Origin: DATBHW01 sp035307385
GTDB lineage: Bacteria > Chloroflexota > Ktedonobacteria > Ktedonobacterales > DATBGS01
Reading direction: 5' to 3'
Length of the DNA stretch: 64,000 bases
Assembly: GCA_035307385.1 (NCBI GenBank)
Contig: DATGID010000079.1
Location: 62,001-126,000 of the forward strand
In this document: piece after piece, positions 58,506 to 64,000 of the stretch
Layout of the letters: each line of letters begins with the position of its first letter
Position numbering within the stretch: the first letter of the stretch is position 1
Translations under genes and position numbers: made by a program
The notes under the pieces: generated by a model
Database searches by the model: none
Seen by the model: only the letters and a program-made list of their open reading frames with translations
Told to the model about the DNA's origin: nothing

Positions 58506-60827
58506 ATGACGCAGCGTCCTGCTAATTTGGAACATCCTGAAGGTTCGGAGAAGGAGCCTCGCTCGACCCCTCCCTCTCGATCAACCCAGCGACGTTCAAC
58601 CGGAACGCCGTCCAGCCCACCAGCGCAGAGCGAGACAGCAGCGCGCCCCACAGGCCAGGGTGTATCCCCCGGTGGAAATTATGCTTCCCGGCCAGGGGGC
58701 CAGGGTGCTGGAAATGCCCCAGCGCGCCCCGCGAGCCAGGGCGCGCCTTTCAATCGGCCTCCGGCTGGTGGCGCGCCGCGTGCGGGCGCACCCGAGCAGG
58801 GAAATCGCTCATCTTCTGGCCCGGTGCCCTATCGCCCGGCCTCGTCTGGACCATCCCGCCCGGGGCAGGGAGGCTATGGGCAGCGCCCGGCTGGGCCTGG
58901 CGGCCAGTCATACAACGGCGCAAATGGAAACGCCGGACGGCGGCCATCTGGCCCGCCATCCGGGCGCGGGCGGCCTCAGAATGGTCGCTCGGGCGGGCGC
59001 TCCAATGATCGCCGCCCGTCGGCGGGTGGGCCGGTGAATGGTCAGGGGCGCGCGGCAGTAGCGGTGAAGCCCAAGCCGACCGAGCCGGTGGCGATTCCGC
59101 CACAGATTCCTGTGCGTGATCTGGCTGCGCTGCTGGAAGTGGCTCCGATGGAGATCATTCGGGAGTTATTCAAGCACAACATTCTTGCCAATATTAACCA
59201 GGTGATTACCTATGAATCCGCCGCGATGGTCGCGAAGGAACTTGGCTACGAGACGCTGGAGGCCGCACCGCCGCCGACACAGAGCGCCCAGAAGCCCGAA
59301 GCCAGCGCCCCGCACCACGAGGCGCATATGGTCCATCGGCCACCCGTGGTGACGGTCATGGGCCATGTCGACCATGGCAAAACGTCGCTGCTGGATACCA
59401 TTCGCAAGACGCGCGTGGCCGCAGGCGAGGCTGGCGGCATCACCCAGCACATCGGCGCGTATCAGGTGGAAGTCAACGGCAAGAAAATCACTTTCCTGGA
59501 TACGCCTGGTCACGAGGCGTTTACCGCCATGCGCGCGCGCGGCGCGCAGGTGACGGACATCGCGGTGATTGTTGTTGCCGCCGATGACGGCGTGATGCCC
59601 CAGACATTGGAGGCAATTGACCACGCGCGCGCAGCCAAAGTGCCGATCATCGTCGCGCTCAACAAGATGGACAAGGTGGGCGCGAATCCCGATCACGTGA
59701 AGAGCCAGTTAGCTGATGCCGGGGTGGTCATCGAGGAATATGGCGGCGACGTGGTCTGCGTGCCGGTTTCGGCGCGGCAGAATACCGGAATCGATGAACT
59801 ACTTGACATGATCTTGCTGGTGGCCGAGGTGCAAGACCTGAAAGCCAACCCACAGGCCAAAGCGCTGGGCACGATCATTGAGTCCAGGCTGGACAAGAGC
59901 CGGGGCGTTTCGGCGACGGTGCTGATGGAGCAGGGGTCGCTGAAGGTCGGCGACATTGTGGTCGTCGGCGCGATCTTTGGCCGCGTGCGTGCGATGTTTG
60001 ATGACAAAGGCAAGCAGCTTAAGAAGGCTGGCCCCAGCATGCCCGTCGAGATTCTTGGTCTGCCAGAAGTGCCCAGGGCCGGTGATCGCCTGGAAGAAAT
60101 GGCTGATGAAAAGGCCGCCCGTGCGCTTGCTACTCAGCGTGCCCAACTCCAGAAAGTGGAGAGTGCTGGCGGGACACGCGCCATCAGCCTGGATAGCCTT
60201 TCTTCCGAGATTCAAGCCGGGAAGGTGAAAGAGTTAAATCTGCTCATCAAGGCCGATGTGCAAGGTTCACTGGAGGCGATCAAGCCCATGCTGGAGCGCC
60301 TGGGCGAAGAGACTGCGAAGGTCCGGCTCTTGCATGACGGCGTAGGCAACATTTCGGAAACCGATGTGCATCTGGCCTCGGCCTCCAATGCGGTCATCAT
60401 TGGCTTCAACGTCAAGATCGATTCGGCGGCGCAGCGGCTGGCTCAGAACGAGGGCGTTGATATTCGCTCCTACGATGTCATCTATAAACTGGGTGACGAT
60501 ATCGAGGCGGCCCTCAAGGGCATGCTCGAACCGACCTATCGCGAGCAGGTGGATGGACATGCAGAGGTCTTGCAGCTTTTCAAGGTTGGCAAGACGACCA
60601 TCATTGCGGGCTGTCGCATCACCGATGGCAAGCTGGCGCGCGCCTCGCAGGCGCGTGTGCTGCGCGGTGGCAAAGTGATCTTGACCGGCCAGATTGCCTC
60701 GCTCCGGCGCGGCAAGGATGATGTGCGCGAGGTCGCCAGCGGCTTTGAGTGCGGCGTGACGATTGAAGATTTCAATCAGTTTGAAGTTGGCGACATCATC
60801 GAGGCATTTTCTAAAGTGAGGGCATAG
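58506..60827 (+). CDS. infB: translation initiation factor IF-2
   Basis: 773 residues. Residues 1-195 are low complexity (Pro, Gly, Arg, Ser, Gln), then the IF2-N domain (ALLEVAPMEIIRELFKHNIL), and the GTPase from about residue 278: G1 GHVDHGKTSLLD, G3 DTPGHEAF, G4 NKMDKVG. The C-terminal domains bind initiator tRNA. The N-terminal part has no lysine-rich helix like that of enterobacteria. GGAGG precedes the ATG. It is separated from ylxR by a terminator. Confidence 0.97.
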   Translation: MTQRPANLEHPEGSEKEPRSTPPSRSTQRRSTGTPSSPPAQSETAARPTGQGVSPGGNYASRPGGQGAGNAPARPASQGAPFNRPPAGGAPRAGAPEQGNRSSSGPVPYRPASSGPSRPGQGGYGQRPAGPGGQSYNGANGNAGRRPSGPPSGRGRPQNGRSGGRSNDRRPSAGGPVNGQGRAAVAVKPKPTEPVAIPPQIPVRDLAALLEVAPMEIIRELFKHNILANINQVITYESAAMVAKELGYETLEAAPPPTQSAQKPEASAPHHEAHMVHRPPVVTVMGHVDHGKTSLLDTIRKTRVAAGEAGGITQHIGAYQVEVNGKKITFLDTPGHEAFTAMRARGAQVTDIAVIVVAADDGVMPQTLEAIDHARAAKVPIIVALNKMDKVGANPDHVKSQLADAGVVIEEYGGDVVCVPVSARQNTGIDELLDMILLVAEVQDLKANPQAKALGTIIESRLDKSRGVSATVLMEQGSLKVGDIVVVGAIFGRVRAMFDDKGKQLKKAGPSMPVEILGLPEVPRAGDRLEEMADEKAARALATQRAQLQKVESAGGTRAISLDSLSSEIQAGKVKELNLLIKADVQGSLEAIKPMLERLGEETAKVRLLHDGVGNISETDVHLASASNAVIIGFNVKIDSAAQRLAQNEGVDIRSYDVIYKLGDDIEAALKGMLEPTYREQVDGHAEVLQLFKVGKTTIIAGCRITDGKLARASQARVLRGGKVILTGQIASLRRGKDDVREVASGFECGVTIEDFNQFEVGDIIEAFSKVRA

Positions 60828-60937
60828 GGCCTTCTGAGATGGCTGGTGGGAAAGCGGCGCTGCCCCAGCGCCAGCCTCGCTTTCCCTGCCTTCTGGCTTG
60901 AGCGCTGGCCTTAGCAACCTTCAGGGAGGTGGTTCTC

Positions 60938-61387
60938 ATGACGACATGGCGGCAAGAACAACTCGCCGAGGTCATTGCCGAAGAGTTGAGCGACCTGATT
61001 CGCATGCGCATGAAAGACCCGCGTATTGGTTTTGCCAGCATCACCGATGTGGAGCTTTCGGGCGATCTGCGTCACGCAAAAGTGTTTGTCAGTGTCCTGG
61101 GCACTCCCGAAGAGCAGCGGGCAACGCTGCAAGGTTTGGAGCATGCGGCAGGGTTCCTGCGCCATGAACTGGCGCAGCGCCTCACGATTCGCTATACGCC
61201 AGAAATCTTGTTCCGCCTGGATGAGTCTATCGAGCGCGGAACCCGTATCCTTCAGTTGATCCATGAGATGGAAGCTCAGGGCGAAGGTGCTCCGGCTGGT
61301 GAGACGGTGCGTGAGCCAGCGCCAGCAATGGATGGGCAGGAACAGCCCTCCAAGCGCCGCGCGCCGCAGCGCAGCGAGCAACCATGA
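60938..61387 (+). CDS. rbfA: ribosome-binding factor A
   Basis: 149 residues. The KH-like RbfA domain covers about 1-115: EQLAEVIAEELSDLIRMRMK and DPRIGFASITDVELSGDLRH, then HAAGFLRHELAQRLTIRYTP. It assists 16S rRNA maturation in the small subunit. The C-terminal tail (about 35 residues) is Glu/Gln/Arg-rich. GGGAGG precedes the ATG; the start overlaps nothing upstream. The stop overlaps the next ATG (ATGA). Confidence 0.95.
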   Translation: MTTWRQEQLAEVIAEELSDLIRMRMKDPRIGFASITDVELSGDLRHAKVFVSVLGTPEEQRATLQGLEHAAGFLRHELAQRLTIRYTPEILFRLDESIERGTRILQLIHEMEAQGEGAPAGETVREPAPAMDGQEQPSKRRAPQRSEQP

Positions 61388-62418
61388 TGACACAGCCTGC
61401 TGGACAGTCTGGTTCTCCCGTTGAACATCTCGATGGAAAGCAGGTGCGCGCCGCCTGGGCGTTGATGATGAACGCCAGGCGGATTCTCCTGCTCGCCCAC
61501 GAACACCCCGATGGCGACGCGCTTGGGTCGGCGTTGGGGCTGGCCTTGGTGCTGCGCGGCTTTGGCAAGACCAGCGTGGTGGCCTGCGCCGACCCGCCGC
61601 CACCAGTCTATGCCTTTGTGCCTGGCGCGAGCGAGGTGCAGACCGATCTGGGCGACGAGTCCTTTGATCTGGTAGTTGCCCTGGACGCTGGAGACCTCAG
61701 CCGCTATGGGGCGCTCTATGAACGCCACCGCGCCTTGCTGGACCACGCGCGAATAGTTAATATCGATCATCACGTCACTTCGCAGGGCTGCGGTGAGGTG
61801 AATATCATCGATGTCGCGTCGGCAGCCACAGCAGAGATCATCACGCTGATGCTGATGCAGCTTGATGTCTCAATCTCGCGCGACGCTGCCGTGTGCTTGC
61901 TGACGGGCATCGTTACCGATACGCGCGCCTTTGAGTTCAGCGCCACAACGCCGCGCACGCTGGAGGCAGCGGCGCATCTGATGCGCGCCGGTGCAGTCCC
62001 AGCCGAGATCGTGAAGCCGGTCTATCGCATCAATTCGCTGCCAAAGGTGCGGTTGTGGGGGCATGTGCTGAAGGCGGTTGAAAGCGCGGCGGGTGGGCGG
62101 CTGGTCTGGTCATGTCTGACGCAAGACATGCTCCAGCAGAGCAGCGCGACGGCTGACCTGGACGATGGCCTGCCCAGCTATCTGATCGATATTCAAGGGG
62201 CGCAGATTGCGGCGCTCTTCAAAGAGCATGCCGATGGCTACCCGCGCGTCAGTCTGCGCACCGTTCACCCCTATGATGCCGCCGCGCTCGCCGCGCATTT
62301 TGGCGGCGGCGGCCATGTGCGCGCCGCTGGCTTCACGTTTCAGGGCACGCTGGCCGATGCCCTGCATGTCGTGCTGGCCTATCTGGAACAACAGTTACAA
62401 GAACAGCAGCCCCTCTGA
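61384..62418 (+). CDS. nrnA: DHH family phosphoesterase, NrnA-like
   Basis: 344 residues. The DHH motifs are visible: HEHPDGDALGSALGLAL (motif I-II), VVALDAGDLSRYG, NIDHHVTSQGCGEVNIID (the DHH box) and LTGIVTDTRAFEFS; the DHHA1 domain ends with FGGGGHVRAAG. NrnA degrades short RNA oligomers and pAp. The start overlaps the rbfA stop by four bases, as expected for a coupled operon. rbfA-nrnA-truB is the common order in Firmicutes and Chloroflexota. Confidence 0.93.
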   Translation: MMTQPAGQSGSPVEHLDGKQVRAAWALMMNARRILLLAHEHPDGDALGSALGLALVLRGFGKTSVVACADPPPPVYAFVPGASEVQTDLGDESFDLVVALDAGDLSRYGALYERHRALLDHARIVNIDHHVTSQGCGEVNIIDVASAATAEIITLMLMQLDVSISRDAAVCLLTGIVTDTRAFEFSATTPRTLEAAAHLMRAGAVPAEIVKPVYRINSLPKVRLWGHVLKAVESAAGGRLVWSCLTQDMLQQSSATADLDDGLPSYLIDIQGAQIAALFKEHADGYPRVSLRTVHPYDAAALAAHFGGGGHVRAAGFTFQGTLADALHVVLAYLEQQLQEQQPL

Positions 62419-62434
62419 TATTCGGGTTAAAAGC

Positions 62435-63361
62435 ATGGATGGGATTTTTAACATCGACAAAGCCGTTGGCATGACCTCGCACGATGTGGTGGCCCGCGTG
62501 CGGCGGCTGACCAGGCAAAAGCGTGTGGGCCACGCGGGCACGCTGGACCCGGCGGCCAGCGGCGTCTTGCCGATTTGTCTGGGGCAGGCAACGCGCGTCG
62601 CCGAATACCTCAGCGAGAGCGGCAAAGCGTATCGGGCGGTCGTCATTTTGGGTGCGGTGACGGATACCTATGATGCCGAAGGCGAGGTGCTGCGCAGCGC
62701 ACCCGTTGATCTGACGCTCGACCAGATTGCTGCCGCGCTGCCAGCGTTCCTGGGGCCACAGATGCAGCTTCCCCCGCTCTATTCTGCGATCAAGCTCGGC
62801 GGGCAACCTCTCTATAAGCTGGCGCGCGCCGGGATCGAGGCAGAGCGTCAGGCGCGGCCTGTCGTCCTCTATCGGCTTGATCTGCTGGACTGGCAGCCGC
62901 CCGCGCTGACCCTGGATGTGGAGTGCAGTAAAGGCACCTATATTCGCTCCCTGGCATATGACCTGGGCGAGCGCCTGGGCTGCGGCGCGCACCTGGGCGG
63001 GCTGGTGCGCCTGCGCAGCGGCCCATTTACGCTGGATGACAGCCTGACGCTGGAGGAGTTGGCGGGGGCATTGGAAGATGGAAGCTGGCCCAACTACCTT
63101 TATGCCCCTGACGAGGCGCTGCTTGATCGGATGGCGGTGATTTTGGGACCGGCTTCAGAAAAGCGCCTGCTGCTGGGCCAGAGTCTGCACGTCCCTGCAC
63201 CGACCAGTCTGCATCTGTCGGAAGAGGAATCTTCGACGTCCGAGGCTCCGCTCTTGCGTGCATATTCCACCGATGGCCGTTTTCTCGGCATCTTGACCTG
63301 GCAGCCCGCCATCAATGCCTGGCATCCACAGAAGGTGCTCAACAGCGTACCGGTGGAATAG
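62435..63361 (+). CDS. truB: tRNA pseudouridine(55) synthase TruB
   Basis: 308 residues. The catalytic aspartate is in GHAGTLDPAASGVLPICLGQ, and the second motif KGTYIRSLAYDLGERLGCGA is present. The C-terminal PUA-like domain ends it. TruB makes pseudouridine 55 in the T-loop of tRNAs. The ribosome site is weak, 16 nt after the nrnA stop. The frame is open upstream through nrnA but TruB homology begins at this ATG. Confidence 0.95.
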   Translation: MDGIFNIDKAVGMTSHDVVARVRRLTRQKRVGHAGTLDPAASGVLPICLGQATRVAEYLSESGKAYRAVVILGAVTDTYDAEGEVLRSAPVDLTLDQIAAALPAFLGPQMQLPPLYSAIKLGGQPLYKLARAGIEAERQARPVVLYRLDLLDWQPPALTLDVECSKGTYIRSLAYDLGERLGCGAHLGGLVRLRSGPFTLDDSLTLEELAGALEDGSWPNYLYAPDEALLDRMAVILGPASEKRLLLGQSLHVPAPTSLHLSEEESSTSEAPLLRAYSTDGRFLGILTWQPAINAWHPQKVLNSVPVE

Positions 63362-63701
63362 CCTGGCATGTTAATGGCCTCTCTAGTAGCCACGGGGCCT
63401 GCTGTTTCTGGCGAATGGCCGAAACAGAGAAACTCTGACAGCAGTGTATCCGTTATAGCATGTGGTACGGAAAGAAGAGCATGCTGCTGCTGTTTGCTGA
63501 GGAGAGCAGATGTGAACTAGCTCACAGGTGCGCCGATTTCTTCCGTTTTCGGGGCGCGCTCTGCGGAAGTCTATGGTACGATAGCGTTATTGTGGATGAG
63601 CAGTTGAACAAGAGATGATCGCAGCACGCTACGCAGGGCTACTGATTGCGGGGACTGTGCTGCTGTGGTAGTATGACCTTGGGGGGCGAAGAAGCATCGA
63701 T
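63362..63701. other. intergenic region before ribF
   Basis: 340 bases. A promoter for ribF lies at 63,646-63,674. I see no FMN-riboswitch blocks, terminator or gene in the rest. Confidence 0.45.
63646..63674 (+). promoter_or_regulatory. promoter for ribF
   Basis: TTGCGG (63,646-63,651), 17-nt spacer, TAGTAT (63,669-63,674) with an extended TGG. Confidence 0.55.
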
Positions 63702-64000
63702 ATGCAGGTTATTCGTGATCTAGCAACACTTACACCGGATACGCCAGTGGCGCTGACCGTTGGCGTCTTCGATGGCATTCACCAGGGACATCAGTATCTC
63801 ATCCAGCAGACAGCCCAGGCTGCGGGAGCTATGGGCGGCAAAGCCGGAATGATTACGTTCTGGCCGCATCCGCTGGAGGTGCTGCACCCTGAGCGCCAGA
63901 TCAGCTACCTGACGATGCTGGAAGAAAAGCTGGACTTTCTGGCAACGTTGGGTACGCTTGATCTGGTGGTGGTGCTGCCCTTCACGTCGCAGCTTGCGGC
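63702..64000 (+). CDS. ribF: bifunctional riboflavin kinase/FAD synthetase, N-terminal part
   Basis: About 99 residues before the window ends, so it is partial only because of the cut. The FAD-synthetase nucleotidyl-transfer motif GVFDGIHQGHQYLI and the later TFWPHPLEVL are clear. It makes FMN and FAD from riboflavin. It follows truB, the usual neighbour, but has its own promoter. Confidence 0.93.
   Translation, partial: MQVIRDLATLTPDTPVALTVGVFDGIHQGHQYLIQQTAQAAGAMGGKAGMITFWPHPLEVLHPERQISYLTMLEEKLDFLATLGTLDLVVVLPFTSQLA

Noticed and set aside
63362..63701. FMN riboswitch before ribF
   Set aside because: No RFN-type conserved blocks can be found by eye.

Overview
The window looks like the chromosome of a G+C-rich member of the Chloroflexota, most plausibly class Ktedonobacteria. 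This is inferred from gene content and domain combinations (DUF3090, a LarC encoded in one frame, a MoxR/DUF58/transglutaminase operon, large ABC-2 clusters, proline-rich proteins); no rRNA is present to confirm it. Host promoters resemble TTGnnn-N17/18-TAnnnT, often with an extended TGn -10 box.

Left arm (1-14,110): a polytopic GT87/MptB-like mannosyltransferase (-), a 1-Cys peroxiredoxin and a GrdB-like protein (+), an ogt-chrB-MFS operon (-), larC and dxs (+), a small membrane protein with a HAD hydrolase (-), a GNAT acetyltransferase and prfA (-), a DUF1684 protein (+) and tRNA-Cys(GCA) (-).

Integrative element (14,072-30,491): a 39-bp direct repeat made of the 5' half of tRNA-Cys bounds about 16.4 kb of visibly more A+T-rich DNA. 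The integrase sits next to the right repeat. Its core genes are integrase, an Xis-like HTH protein, a TOPRIM/RecA-fold primase-helicase, a RuvC-like resolvase, a coiled-coil protein, a zinc-ribbon protein and a second XerC/D-like recombinase preceded by a near-perfect 32-bp palindrome. The cargo looks like phage defence: an AbiJ-NTD4-type abortive-infection protein, a single-chain type ISP/IIG-like restriction-modification enzyme, and four unrecognised single-pass membrane proteins arranged as two two-gene cassettes, one of them a tandem paralogue pair. The insertion separated tRNA-Cys from a tRNA-Gly(GCC) gene that originally lay only 11 nt upstream of it, so tRNA-Cys should now depend on a promoter inside the element.

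Middle (30,492-48,360): tRNA-Gly, a zinc-ribbon protein, an 81-residue protein ending in Gly-Gly with its own promoter and terminator, DUF3090, a lipoate/octanoate transferase-like protein, an in-frame DUF2127-MurE fusion, hutI, envelope glycosyltransferases with a flippase-like membrane protein, a long proline-rich protein, the moxR-DUF58-transglutaminase operon, and a compact unit of promoter, 48-codon ORF and terminator.

Right arm (48,361-64,000): a five-gene ABC-2 export cluster (two ATPases, three permeases) plus one unknown gene, an SCP2-domain protein and an acyl-CoA dehydrogenase (-), then the translation/transcription operon nusA-ylxR-infB-rbfA-nrnA-truB followed by ribF, which runs off the end. 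rimP, which often precedes nusA, is absent here. Hairpin leaders before nusA and infB suggest attenuation.
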